From Flavobacteriales bacterium UBA5081 (GTDB taxonomy: Bacteria > Bacteroidota > Bacteroidia > Flavobacteriales_E > Vicingaceae), in NCBI GenBank assembly GCA_002415785.1, contig DIAJ01000016.1, positions 1-49,363 on the forward strand: a DNA stretch of 49,363 nt. The letters run 5' to 3'. Position 1 is the stretch's first letter. Each line of letters begins with the position of its first letter. The notes under the pieces are model-generated. The model saw nothing but the letters and a program-made list of their open reading frames with translations, ran no database searches and had not been told where the DNA came from. Of the stretch, positions 15,714 through 24,270 are shown piece by piece. A program made the position numbers and the translations under genes.

Positions 15714-17750
15714 TTATTTATTACTGGAAGCGAGACCTTCTCGCTCTTGTTTTTGTTTTTCGTAAAATTTATTGGCTGCTTCTTGGTTATTTCTCAAAGC
15801 TTCATTTAATCCCCACTTTAATTCAACATCTGAATCTTTTGGAGAAACTCTAACATAACCTGACATTTCTTGGTGAAGTGCCGAACAGAAATCTGTACAA
15901 TAAAATGCAAAAACTCCTACTCGATTAGGCTCCCATAGCAAAGTACGTGTTTGACCCGGCATTACCAATAACTCTGCGTTAGTAGCACCTTGAACAGCAA
16001 AACCATGAGGCACATCCCAATCTTGCTCTAAGTTAGTTAGGTGGAAGTACACTTTATCACCTACTTTTACACCTTCAATATTATCAGGCGCTAAGTGACT
16101 ACGAATAGCAGTCATGTATACATGTACTTCATTCCCTTCACGCTCTACTCTAGATTTACGTTCACCCAATGTTGCATAAGGATGTTTATTTTGAGCAATG
16201 TCGTAAAATTTAACTGCATTTGGCTTCACCTTATCAGCACTAATTGCTTGTGCATAGTGAGGTTCACCTTTCGTTGGAAAATCTAAGATTAATTCCATTT
16301 TTTCACCACTAATATCAAATAACTGAGCTGAGTGAGCCAATTCCGGTCCGGTAGGCAAATAGCGGTCTTTGGTAATCTTATTCATCGCAACCAAATACTT
16401 ACCATCAGGCTTTTTGGTTTCTCCACCGGGAATCACTAAGTGACCTGGAGAATAAAAGGTAGGCTGACGATCTAATATTTCTTTCGTTTCTACGTCCCAT
16501 TTCACCACTTCAGAAGAAATAAAGAATGTTGTATAAGCATTTCCTCTACCGTCAAACTCTGTATGTAATGGACCTAAACCTGGTTTTTCTAAAATACCAT
16601 GTAAACCCGCTTCATAGTTAATTACTGGGATACCATCAATTTCTCCATCAAAGTTTTTCTCTTCAATGGCCTTCATAATTTTAGTGTATGAATAAACTGA
16701 CATATCAGCTGAAAGCTTACCATTACCTACAATGTACTCACCGGTTGGATCAACATCACAACCGTGTGGTGATTTTGGAACCGGAATAAAGTAAACCATA
16801 TCCGGGCAATCTGCCGGGTTTAAGATTTTAGTTTTCTTCATTTCTTTAGAAGAAACAATACCGGTTTCTTCATCCATCAAGTTGTGATAATAAGAAGTTT
16901 CACGCTCTGTAAACTTCCCTTCAGCTAAGTATTCTTCGGCTTTCTTCCAATTGATAATCGCCATTAAATCCTTGTCTTTTTGAGAAGCATTTACTTCTAA
17001 CAATGAATGTGCTTGTTCAGAGTTATAAGTAGTTAAAAAACTCCATCCGTGAGATTTACCTTTACCATTTCTAGCTAAGTCATAATTAAAGCCGGGCATT
17101 TCAATTTGAAAAGCTAACTCCATGTGTCCGTGCTCAGGATCAACAGAAACGTAATTAATCAAACCTGAAAAGTTTTCTTTATAAGTTTCAATGGGCACAT
17201 CTTTTTGAGGAATGGGAACAGAAAAACGAGTTCCTGAAACCAAGTACTCAGAATTTTCTGTAATAAATGGCGCACAGTGTAAGCCTGCAACATCCGGAAT
17301 TTCAAGAATTTCAACTGTTTCAAAAGTGCTTAAATCAACTCTTGCAATCCTGGGTGTGTTATTTCCGTTTACAAACAACCATCTTCCATCAAACTCTCCG
17401 TCGGTTTGAGAAAGCTCAATATGATGAGAATCGTCCCATGGCACATGACCATAAGAAGTGTTAAACATTGGCTTGGTTTCTTCACTGTAACCATATCCAT
17501 TTTCAGGATACATAGAAAAAACAGGGATTTCTTTTAACAATCTTCCTGAGGGCAATCCGTAAGCCGTAATTTGACCACTGTAGCCACCTGACATAAAAGC
17601 ATAAAATTCGTCGTGCTCTCCAGGTGCTACGTATGCTTTTTCCGCAGCGTTTCCGGTTACTACCTTTTCGGTAGAAGCCTGCTGACCACATGACATCGCA
17701 AAAAGCGACACCGAAATGGCAGCTATTGGGGTAATAAATTTAGTTTTCAT
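15714..17750 (-). CDS. nosZ: nitrous-oxide reductase, clade II (Sec-type, lipoprotein)
   Basis: 678 aa. The N-terminus is a Sec/lipoprotein signal with lipobox FAMSC (Cys21) and lacks the twin arginine of clade I enzymes. A seven-bladed propeller carries the CuZ histidines in patches such as KSPHGCDVDPTG and GLGPLHTEFDGRGN. The C-terminal cupredoxin has the CuA motif at Cys618, Cys622, His626 and Met629 (YCTDFCSALHQEM). It reduces N2O to N2 in the periplasm. Cytochrome c and the heme-copper-like gene lie upstream, and the NosL/D/F/Y maturation genes lie downstream. Confidence 0.97.
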   Translation of the reverse strand: MKTKFITPIAAISVSLFAMSCGQQASTEKVVTGNAAEKAYVAPGEHDEFYAFMSGGYSGQITAYGLPSGRLLKEIPVFSMYPENGYGYSEETKPMFNTSYGHVPWDDSHHIELSQTDGEFDGRWLFVNGNNTPRIARVDLSTFETVEILEIPDVAGLHCAPFITENSEYLVSGTRFSVPIPQKDVPIETYKENFSGLINYVSVDPEHGHMELAFQIEMPGFNYDLARNGKGKSHGWSFLTTYNSEQAHSLLEVNASQKDKDLMAIINWKKAEEYLAEGKFTERETSYYHNLMDEETGIVSSKEMKKTKILNPADCPDMVYFIPVPKSPHGCDVDPTGEYIVGNGKLSADMSVYSYTKIMKAIEEKNFDGEIDGIPVINYEAGLHGILEKPGLGPLHTEFDGRGNAYTTFFISSEVVKWDVETKEILDRQPTFYSPGHLVIPGGETKKPDGKYLVAMNKITKDRYLPTGPELAHSAQLFDISGEKMELILDFPTKGEPHYAQAISADKVKPNAVKFYDIAQNKHPYATLGERKSRVEREGNEVHVYMTAIRSHLAPDNIEGVKVGDKVYFHLTNLEQDWDVPHGFAVQGATNAELLVMPGQTRTLLWEPNRVGVFAFYCTDFCSALHQEMSGYVRVSPKDSDVELKWGLNEALRNNQEAANKFYEKQKQEREGLASSNK

Positions 17751-17774
17751 TTTTATTAAAGGTTTTAAATTGGT

Positions 17775-18290
17775 TTACGATTCGATAGCTCCGTCTTTAC
17801 TGCCTACCGTCTCCATATCATTCTTTCTAAAGAATTCTAGGATTTGACGAGCATCTCCAACAGAAACATTTTGATTTGGCATTCTAGTTAAACATTCTTC
17901 CAATAGCTTTTGAGCAGCCGGATCTTCTTCCAACATAGCATCAGTATTGGTAATCATGTTCATAATCCACTCTGGTTTTCGCTTGTTAGTAATTCCGGCA
18001 AATCCCGGACCTACCACACGCTGATCAGACAATTTGTGACAAGAAGCACATTTCATATCATAAATTGATTCTCCAACTTGAATCATACTTTCATCTAACT
18101 CTTCAGTTAATTTTACATGATCAATTGCTCCAACTCCTTTTCCTTCTTTAATTGACTGAGGCACCTCCTTTTCTGCCTTCTCTTCTGTTTTTTCCTTCTT
18201 TTTAGTTTCCTTTTTCTCTGTTCCTCCGCCACCGCAGGCAGCTAAAGCAACAATAGAAACAATGACAATACTGAGACTAATCTTTTTCAT
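17775..18290 (-). CDS. lipoprotein c-type cytochrome of the nos cluster
   Basis: 171 aa. The lipobox LAAC (Cys19) is followed by a Gly/Lys/Glu-rich tether (20-48). A single heme c site CASCH (Cys81, Cys84, His85) follows, with a likely axial Met137 in RMPNQ. It lies 24 nt before nosZ and is probably its immediate electron donor, anchored in the membrane. Clade II nos clusters commonly encode such cytochromes. Confidence 0.9.
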   Translation of the reverse strand: MKKISLSIVIVSIVALAACGGGGTEKKETKKKEKTEEKAEKEVPQSIKEGKGVGAIDHVKLTEELDESMIQVGESIYDMKCASCHKLSDQRVVGPGFAGITNKRKPEWIMNMITNTDAMLEEDPAAQKLLEECLTRMPNQNVSVGDARQILEFFRKNDMETVGSKDGAIES

Positions 18291-18347
18291 AAGTTTAATT
18301 TTTAAAGTTTGATTTTCAGTTTTCGAATATAATAAATTAACAGTTGT

Positions 18348-19580
18348 TTACAAATTATTTAAGACTTTTTTATCTGAAAGATTTCTAAAAAACACAATCA
18401 CAATTCCCAATAGCATTGGAATTGAAAGTAAAAAGAGTACAAAATGATAATTAGTCAATCGACCTAAAGCCTGCCAATAATAGTAACCCTGTAGGAATAA
18501 GTAGATTTCAGTAGCAAATACACCAAATAAAAAAAGTCCCATTTCCCATTTAAAATCCAAGACTCTTAATTGGTTTCTTAATAGATAAAATAGTCCGGAG
18601 GAAAGAATTCCCAAATTAATTAGATGAATGTAGCCAATCATAAAATTTCTAATTTCGGTAGAAATCCTCGCCCACTCCGGAATCACCAAAACTACCTGAA
18701 TGACCGTTTTAAAAATCAATGATAAAAAGGCAAAGACGATGAGTAATCTCCAGTTTTTACCTTTTGTATTCTTAAAAGCAGTTGCAAGTATATATTTAAA
18801 TAGTATTAGAATAGCAATCAATTGAAAAACGACCCCTACTCCATTTATTATGTAAGAAAATGATCTTCCGTAAGCCCAAGTTAAAACGTGGAAAAAAGTA
18901 AACAGTAAAGCCGGTAAATAAAAAGCTAAAAACAACTGATAGTCTTTTACTTCAATTTTTAGTTGTTTATCTTCAATTAGATATTTAAAAATCAATGCAA
19001 TTAATGCTAAAATAAACCAACCGTTAAATTGAAAATGCAGGTAAAATTGCACAGCAATGTAATACCATGCCGTTTGACTTGCAGCAGTGTTCATTATTAT
19101 TGGCATAGCCCACAAGCCAATTGAAGAAATAAATAATGTAACAATGCTAATTCGCAGTAATTTAATACTAAAAGAATTCAATGGCTTTGTATCTCTCCAA
19201 ACTTTAATTCCAAAAACATAAGACAGGAGTAAGTGTGCTGTTGAAAAGATAATCGAAAAAGTGTCATAACCTTGTATTGGGAAACTAATCATCATTCCCA
19301 CCACACTAAATTGTGTTATCCAAAACAAACGATTGTAAAAAGGCGACTCTTGTTTTTCTTTAGGCACAAAAGCATGAACAATTAGCGCATAGAGTGCCAA
19401 ATATATCCAGCCGAGCATGGCAATGTGCGAATGACCGTGCAACATTTTACGGTAATCAAGCCAGCTAATCTCCCAAACAAAAGCGGCTCTTAAAAGCAAG
19501 CCCATTGTTGCGGCAATCATAAAGTTAAATACAGCAACTCTTATCCATTTATTGTATTTTAAACTATTTAGAGAATTCAT
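18348..19580 (-). CDS. polytopic membrane protein resembling heme-copper oxidase subunit I, head of the nos cluster
   Basis: 410 aa with about 11-12 predicted spans. Two His patches stand out: KMLHGHSHIAMLGWIYLA near residue 43 and QFYLHFQFNGWFILA near 183. These resemble heme-ligating helices of NorB/CcoN-type subunits. It is shorter than true subunit I and I do not see the full set of heme and CuB histidines, so catalysis is doubtful. It precedes the cytochrome c gene by 57 nt and may feed quinol electrons to it or belong to the NnrS-like group. An exact -7 element lies upstream. Confidence 0.7.
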   Translation of the reverse strand: MNSLNSLKYNKWIRVAVFNFMIAATMGLLLRAAFVWEISWLDYRKMLHGHSHIAMLGWIYLALYALIVHAFVPKEKQESPFYNRLFWITQFSVVGMMISFPIQGYDTFSIIFSTAHLLLSYVFGIKVWRDTKPLNSFSIKLLRISIVTLFISSIGLWAMPIIMNTAASQTAWYYIAVQFYLHFQFNGWFILALIALIFKYLIEDKQLKIEVKDYQLFLAFYLPALLFTFFHVLTWAYGRSFSYIINGVGVVFQLIAILILFKYILATAFKNTKGKNWRLLIVFAFLSLIFKTVIQVVLVIPEWARISTEIRNFMIGYIHLINLGILSSGLFYLLRNQLRVLDFKWEMGLFLFGVFATEIYLFLQGYYYWQALGRLTNYHFVLFLLSIPMLLGIVIVFFRNLSDKKVLNNL

Positions 19581-19650
19581 TTTCGGCTTAAGATATTAAA
19601 CAATAATTTCTACGGCAAGATTTGCACTTTGTTACTCTATTTTAATATCG

Positions 19651-19658
19651 CAAATGTA
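19651..19658 (-). promoter_or_regulatory. -7 element at the head of the nos cluster
   Basis: The minus strand reads TACATTTG, an exact TAnnTTTG match, about 70 nt before the ATG at 19580. I found no convincing CRP/FNR palindrome nearby, so oxygen or N-oxide control is not visible here. Confidence 0.5.
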
Positions 19659-19728
19659 AAATAAAAATCTTATTTCGGACACAAAAGTCTTAAATAAATT
19701 TAATTGTAGATACACCTAAAAATTAATG

Positions 19729-19736
19729 TAAATTTG
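19729..19736 (+). promoter_or_regulatory. -7 element of the KefB/C-like antiporter gene
   Basis: TAAATTTG matches TAnnTTTG and lies 28 nt before the ATG at 19765. TTG at 19704-19706 could be a -33 element with a spacer slightly longer than usual. Confidence 0.5.
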
Positions 19737-19764
19737 ATTTCGTTTAACTACTCAATTAGTTCGA

Positions 19765-21747
19765 ATGCATCTACCACTATTACAAGACATTCTAATATTA
19801 CTCGGCTTTTCGGTTGCCATTGTATTTATATTGCAACGTTTAAAGCTCCCATCAATTTTAGGCTTTTTAATCAGTGGTACCATCATTGGTCCTTACGGCT
19901 TAAGCCTTGTAAATGCTGTAGAGCAAGTAGAAGTGATCTCTGAAATTGGAGTAATTCTGCTGCTTTTTGTGATTGGAATGGAGCTTTCCATTAAACAACT
20001 TGCACAAATTAAAAAAACGGTATTTATTGGTGGATTTTTGCAAGTTGGACTAACAGTTATTATCGCCGCAGCAACCTACTATCTTTTTGGTGCTAAATGG
20101 AACGAAGCTGTATTTGTCGGTTTTCTTTTTTCTTTATCGAGTACCGCAATCGTTTTAAAAGTATTACAAGATCGCAATGAGATATCAACAGCTCACGGAA
20201 GAAATGCCTTAGCCATTCTTATTTTTCAAGATATTATAGTTGTTCCTATGATGTTAGTCACTCCTATTATGTCAGGAGATTCTACCGATGTTACAGGAAG
20301 TATTATTTCACTTTTAATAAAATCTCTAATTGTAGTTGGAATCACGATAGTCCTTGCTCGATATGTTGTTCCTCGCTTAATGCACATTATTGCCAAAACT
20401 AGAAGTAAAGAACTTTTTTTACTAACTACCATTACCATTTGTTTTGCGGTAGCGTTTTTAACCTCAGAAGCCGGGCTGTCCTTGGCCTTAGGTGCTTTTT
20501 TAGCGGGACTAATTATTTCTGAATCTGAATACAGTCACCAAGCAACAAGTATCATTCTTCCATTTAGAGAGTTATTTACCTCTTTCTTTTTCATCTCCGT
20601 AGGAATGCTACTTGATCTAAACTTTTTTATCCAAAATGTTTGGATTGTATTACTGCTTGTAGTAATTGTTTTTGTGGTAAAATCGATTATTACAGGAATA
20701 GCAGTAGGTGTTTTAAAATACCCTCCAAAAACGGTTATTCTTACCGCACTTTCTTTATTTCAGGTTGGTGAGTTTGCATTTATTTTATCAAAAGTTGGCA
20801 TTCAATACAACCTATTATCAAGTGAGTTAAACCAGTATTTCCTGTCTGTTTCTATTACTTCAATGCTGTTAACTCCATTTGTAATAATTTACGCAGAAAG
20901 AATGGCCGACTGGTTTCTGAAAACCAAAGTAGCTAGACCATTGGATATAAATAGAAAAATTGAAGCAGAATTAAATGGAGAGTCAGATGATGAGTTAGAA
21001 AACCATCTGATTATTGTAGGTTATGGAATCAATGGCTCTAATTTAGCTAAAGCGGCTGAGTTTAGCAATATTCCTTATGTAGTTGTAGAGCTAAACGCAG
21101 AGACCGTTAGAAGAGAAAAGGCAAATGGAGTTCCAATAATTTATGGAGATGCAGCTCAGTCACACATCTTAAACCACCTTAATGTTTATAAAGCACGAGC
21201 TGTGGTGGTTGCCATATCCGATAATCATGCTACTCAAGCTGTGATTACCACAGTAAGAAACATTACACAATCGGTTTACTTATTGGTAAGAACCAGATAT
21301 GTTAAGGAGATTGACGAACTAAAAGCTTTAGGAGCAGACGAAGTAATTCCGGAAGAATTTGAAACTTCAGTAGAGATTTTCTCTAGAATTCTTCACAACT
21401 TCTTAGTTCCTTCTGATGATATCAATCAATTTATAGAAACTATTCGTTCAGACAACTATCATTTATTTCAGGAGAAACTTAAGCAGCCCAAAACACTTAA
21501 AAGCAATCAAATACCTGACTTTAATATTACGTGTATTAGAGTCAACAGAGATAGCGGAAGTCCGGTAGGAAGAAGTCTTCAAGAGGTAGACTTTAGAAAT
21601 AAATTTGGCGTAAATGTCATTGCAATCTCAAGAAAAGATGAAATGATTTCAAACATTCGACCGGAAGAAAAAATTCTTCAGAATGATTTAATCTACGTTC
21701 AAGGTGACAATGCACATATCGAACGTTTTAGAAAAGCCATTGCTTAA
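19765..21747 (+). CDS. monovalent cation:proton antiporter, CPA2/KefB-KefC type with TrkA domains
   Basis: 660 aa. Residues 1 to about 390 form the Na+/H+-exchanger membrane domain with about 12 spans (for example PSILGFLISGTIIGPYGL). A TrkA-N/RCK nucleotide-binding domain follows with HLIIVGYGINGSNLAKAAEF and GDAAQSHIL. A TrkA-C domain ends the protein (about 575-660). Such proteins export K+ under NAD(H) or ligand control. No KefF/G-like partner is adjacent. It is divergent from the nos cluster. Confidence 0.92.
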   Translation: MHLPLLQDILILLGFSVAIVFILQRLKLPSILGFLISGTIIGPYGLSLVNAVEQVEVISEIGVILLLFVIGMELSIKQLAQIKKTVFIGGFLQVGLTVIIAAATYYLFGAKWNEAVFVGFLFSLSSTAIVLKVLQDRNEISTAHGRNALAILIFQDIIVVPMMLVTPIMSGDSTDVTGSIISLLIKSLIVVGITIVLARYVVPRLMHIIAKTRSKELFLLTTITICFAVAFLTSEAGLSLALGAFLAGLIISESEYSHQATSIILPFRELFTSFFFISVGMLLDLNFFIQNVWIVLLLVVIVFVVKSIITGIAVGVLKYPPKTVILTALSLFQVGEFAFILSKVGIQYNLLSSELNQYFLSVSITSMLLTPFVIIYAERMADWFLKTKVARPLDINRKIEAELNGESDDELENHLIIVGYGINGSNLAKAAEFSNIPYVVVELNAETVRREKANGVPIIYGDAAQSHILNHLNVYKARAVVVAISDNHATQAVITTVRNITQSVYLLVRTRYVKEIDELKALGADEVIPEEFETSVEIFSRILHNFLVPSDDINQFIETIRSDNYHLFQEKLKQPKTLKSNQIPDFNITCIRVNRDSGSPVGRSLQEVDFRNKFGVNVIAISRKDEMISNIRPEEKILQNDLIYVQGDNAHIERFRKAIA

Positions 21748-21781
21748 ACTCTTTTCATTTAGTTCTAAATGGCAATTTGAT

Positions 21782-21789
21782 TAAATTTG
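21782..21789 (+). promoter_or_regulatory. -7 element of the aminotransferase gene
   Basis: TAAATTTG matches TAnnTTTG and ends 26 nt before the ATG at 21815, giving a leader of about 20 nt. Confidence 0.5.
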
Positions 21790-21814
21790 ACCACTGTAAA
21801 AATCCTATTTTCTA

Positions 21815-22930
21815 ATGAGCGAATCGTCGAAAAAACACCCTTTATTTAAAGATCATATTGAAAAAGCTACACGTTTTCAATTAAGAAAACCAACTCCCAA
21901 CAAAACCAATTGGGATAAATTTTACAAGCTTTCTTCCAATGAAAACCTATTAGGTGCTTCTCCAAAGGCTTTGGAGGCAATGAGAAATGCTTTAGATGGT
22001 GTTTACGAATATGACCACTACGACGATTACCAATTTCAAGACGTTTTAGCTGAACATTACAAGCAAGAAATAAAAAGTGGTCAATTCATCACAGCCAATA
22101 GTGGTGTTGAAGTGCTTGAAATAATTTGCCGAGGATTAGTATCTGTTGGATCTGAGTGCATTATCAGCACGCCAACTTTTTCTCCCTACAAAAACATTAT
22201 TGAACTTGAAGGCGGTAAAGTTATTGATATTCCATTAAGCCGACCTGATTTTCAATTGGATGTAGAAGGAATCTTAAATGCCGTAAATGAAAAGACGGCC
22301 TTGGTTTTTATTACCAATCCAAACAATCCTACAGGTACTTATATTGAAAAGAACAAAATGGATGAGTTGTTAAACCAATTACCTGAAAATGTAATTGTCG
22401 TTTATGATGAAGTCTATTTTCATTTTGTTGATGCCGACGACTTTCCTTATGCCATTGACTATGTAAAAGCCGGGAAAAATATTATCGGTTTACACACTTT
22501 TTCAAAAATTTACGGTCTAGCAGGATTGAGAATCGGCTATGGATTTACAACTCCAAAAATTGGCGAATATTTAAATAAAATTTTTCGTCCCTTCCGCATT
22601 GGAACTCTGCCTATAATTGCAACTTATGCCGCTTTAAAAGATGAAGAACATGTAAAGAAATCTCAAGAAATGGTTTGGGAAGGAAAAAAATGGTTGTACC
22701 AAAAGTTTGAGTCAGCGGGTATTAAGTATTGGCCAACTCAGGGAAATTTCATATTATTTGAGTCCCCTATTCCTTCCTTGGAACTTACTTCAAAAATGCT
22801 TGACGAAGGCGTAATGGTTCGTCCGGGTGATAACTTTGGCGCAGAAGGAACAATTCGATTAACAATAGGTACCAAAGAAGCGAATGAACGCTTTTGGGAG
22901 GTGTTTGAGAAGGTGGGGTTGGTAAAGTAA
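21815..22930 (+). CDS. HisC-like PLP-dependent aminotransferase (histidinol-phosphate type)
   Basis: 371 aa, class I/II aminotransferase. Visible features are KLSSNENLLGASPKALEAM (38-56), NPNNPTGTY (168-176), YDEVYFHF and the PLP-lysine Lys231 in HTFSKIYGLAGLRIGY. Overall it fits histidinol-phosphate/aromatic aminotransferases; the substrate cannot be fixed because it is not in a his operon. The stop is 1 nt from the convergent DUF4294 gene, with no room for a terminator. Confidence 0.85.
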   Translation: MSESSKKHPLFKDHIEKATRFQLRKPTPNKTNWDKFYKLSSNENLLGASPKALEAMRNALDGVYEYDHYDDYQFQDVLAEHYKQEIKSGQFITANSGVEVLEIICRGLVSVGSECIISTPTFSPYKNIIELEGGKVIDIPLSRPDFQLDVEGILNAVNEKTALVFITNPNNPTGTYIEKNKMDELLNQLPENVIVVYDEVYFHFVDADDFPYAIDYVKAGKNIIGLHTFSKIYGLAGLRIGYGFTTPKIGEYLNKIFRPFRIGTLPIIATYAALKDEEHVKKSQEMVWEGKKWLYQKFESAGIKYWPTQGNFILFESPIPSLELTSKMLDEGVMVRPGDNFGAEGTIRLTIGTKEANERFWEVFEKVGLVK

Positions 22931-22931
22931 A

Positions 22932-23564
22932 TCACATCCTCTTTTCTCTTTTTTCATAAGGTATTTCACCGCTTTCTATGCGTAAAACAATGTCCTCAAT
23001 CATATAGTCCTCTCCATAAGGATCGTATTCGAGTTTTAAGTTTGAACCAAATAGTCTTGCTAAGGATTGCCAAATAAATGCTGAAAAAGAACCACGAAGT
23101 TGTTTAATTAATTCATAAGAAGTGTTTCCGGTCTCACGATCAATAAGCTTTACTAAAATAATTCCTTGTTTGATGGTTAGCTTTTTCAACTCATCTCCAA
23201 ATTCTTCTTTTAACTGCTCCTCAACACTCTTTAAATAACGCTTTTTGGCATGTTCAGTTTTAAATGACTGAAGTGTATCGTCAAAATAGCGAAGCATTTC
23301 ACCCGCTACTTCTGCATAAGGATAGACTTTGACCACATAACGATGCAAACGATCATATTTACGCTTCTCACGCTTGTTTTTGAACTCAATTGGTGGATAA
23401 ATTGGCACCATTTTCAAGTCGAGCATGGGAATAGTGTCGCCTTTGTAAATAACGGACTTTGTTATGCGTTTCTCTTCATTAGAAACTTCTTGAGCTACAA
23501 TAGAATTACCATTAAACATAAGTAATAGCAAGCAAAAAGGATAAATGTAGTTTTTAACTGCCAT
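22932..23564 (-). CDS. DUF4294 exported protein
   Basis: 210 aa from the ATG at 23564. An upstream in-frame TTG (23573) lies inside the -7 element TATCTTTG (23571-23578) and cannot be the start. A signal peptide (about 1-25, MAVKNYIYPFCLLLLMFNG) precedes the body. The body carries the DUF4294 region, with KRKYDRLHRYVVKVYPYAEV and LIDRETGNTSYELIKQLRGS. The function is unknown and the family is mostly found in Bacteroidota. The ATG is 7 nt from the -7 element, so the mRNA is nearly leaderless. Confidence 0.85.
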   Translation of the reverse strand: MAVKNYIYPFCLLLLMFNGNSIVAQEVSNEEKRITKSVIYKGDTIPMLDLKMVPIYPPIEFKNKREKRKYDRLHRYVVKVYPYAEVAGEMLRYFDDTLQSFKTEHAKKRYLKSVEEQLKEEFGDELKKLTIKQGIILVKLIDRETGNTSYELIKQLRGSFSAFIWQSLARLFGSNLKLEYDPYGEDYMIEDIVLRIESGEIPYEKREKRM

Positions 23565-23570
23565 ATTTTT

Positions 23571-23578
23571 CAAAGATA
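23571..23578 (-). promoter_or_regulatory. -7 element of the DUF4294 gene
   Basis: The minus strand reads TATCTTTG, an exact TAnnTTTG match ending 7 nt before the ATG at 23564. It decides that start over the in-frame TTG at 23573. Confidence 0.6.
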
Positions 23579-23623
23579 TTCAACATATTTAAAACAAAAC
23601 TCAAGCCAAAAATATTGCATGCT

Positions 23624-23631
23624 TAATTTTG
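23624..23631 (+). promoter_or_regulatory. -7 element of the tsaC/sua5 gene
   Basis: TAATTTTG matches TAnnTTTG and ends 5 nt before the ATG at 23636, so the transcript should start at or next to the AUG. Confidence 0.6.
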
Positions 23632-23635
23632 CAGT

Positions 23636-24205
23636 ATGACAAAAACCGAAGCTATACAAGAAGCTGTTCAGAATTTAAAGTCAGGAAACATCATCTTGTG
23701 CCCAACTGATACCATTTATGGCATAAGTTGCGATGCTACTAATGAAGCAGCAGTCCAAAAAATAATTGACTTAAAAAGGCGAGATCAATCTAAGAGTTTT
23801 ATCATTTTAGTGAATTCCGACCGAATGGTGAATCAATGTTTTAAGGATATCCCGGAAGTGGTTTGGGATATGATTGACCTAAATGACCAACCAATAACTA
23901 TTGTAATGGATGATGGGCAATACGTTGCAAAAAATGTTCTAAATCGAGATGGAAGCCTTGGAATGAGATACATCAAAAATGGAGCGATAAATGAAATTTT
24001 GAAAAAGCACAATAAACCCATTGTCTCTACTTCAGCTAATTTTAGTGGAGAACCAAGCCCAATGAGCTATGATGAAATCAATACTGAACTCTTAGATCAA
24101 CTCGACTTTGTTTTCCCAAACATTTCGGAGGAAGAAATGAGTGGCAAACCATCAAAAATTATTCAAATTAGATCTAATGGAGAGGTGAAAATTCTCAGAA
24201 AGTAA
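23636..24205 (+). CDS. tsaC: threonylcarbamoyl-AMP synthase (Sua5/YrdC/YwlC family)
   Basis: 189 aa, a single YrdC domain without the C-terminal Sua5 domain. Motifs are LCPTDTIYGISCDATNEAA (22-40), KRRDQSKSFIILV (48-60) and VSTSANFSGEPSP (about 130-142). It makes threonylcarbamoyl-AMP for t6A37 of tRNAs. It starts a run of same-strand tRNA-related genes (cca, miaA), each with its own or a shared promoter. It could equally be named after Sua5. Confidence 0.93.
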   Translation: MTKTEAIQEAVQNLKSGNIILCPTDTIYGISCDATNEAAVQKIIDLKRRDQSKSFIILVNSDRMVNQCFKDIPEVVWDMIDLNDQPITIVMDDGQYVAKNVLNRDGSLGMRYIKNGAINEILKKHNKPIVSTSANFSGEPSPMSYDEINTELLDQLDFVFPNISEEEMSGKPSKIIQIRSNGEVKILRK

Positions 24206-24247
24206 TGCTTTCTCAGTTTTCCACATTTCTATAAAATTGAATAAACT

Positions 24248-24255
24248 TAACTTTG
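24248..24255 (+). promoter_or_regulatory. -7 element of the cca gene
   Basis: TAACTTTG matches TAnnTTTG. Its last three bases are the in-frame TTG at 24253, which therefore cannot be the start codon. The next in-frame start is the TTG at 24271. Confidence 0.65.
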
Positions 24256-24270
24256 CAAAAATTTCTTCTT

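Noticed and set aside
17503..17750. Twin-arginine signal on NosZ
   Set aside because: No RR motif is present; the N-terminus is a Sec lipoprotein signal with Cys21.
24253..24270. Upstream TTG start for cca at 24253
   Set aside because: The TTG is the last part of the -7 element TAACTTTG, so it would lie upstream of the transcript.
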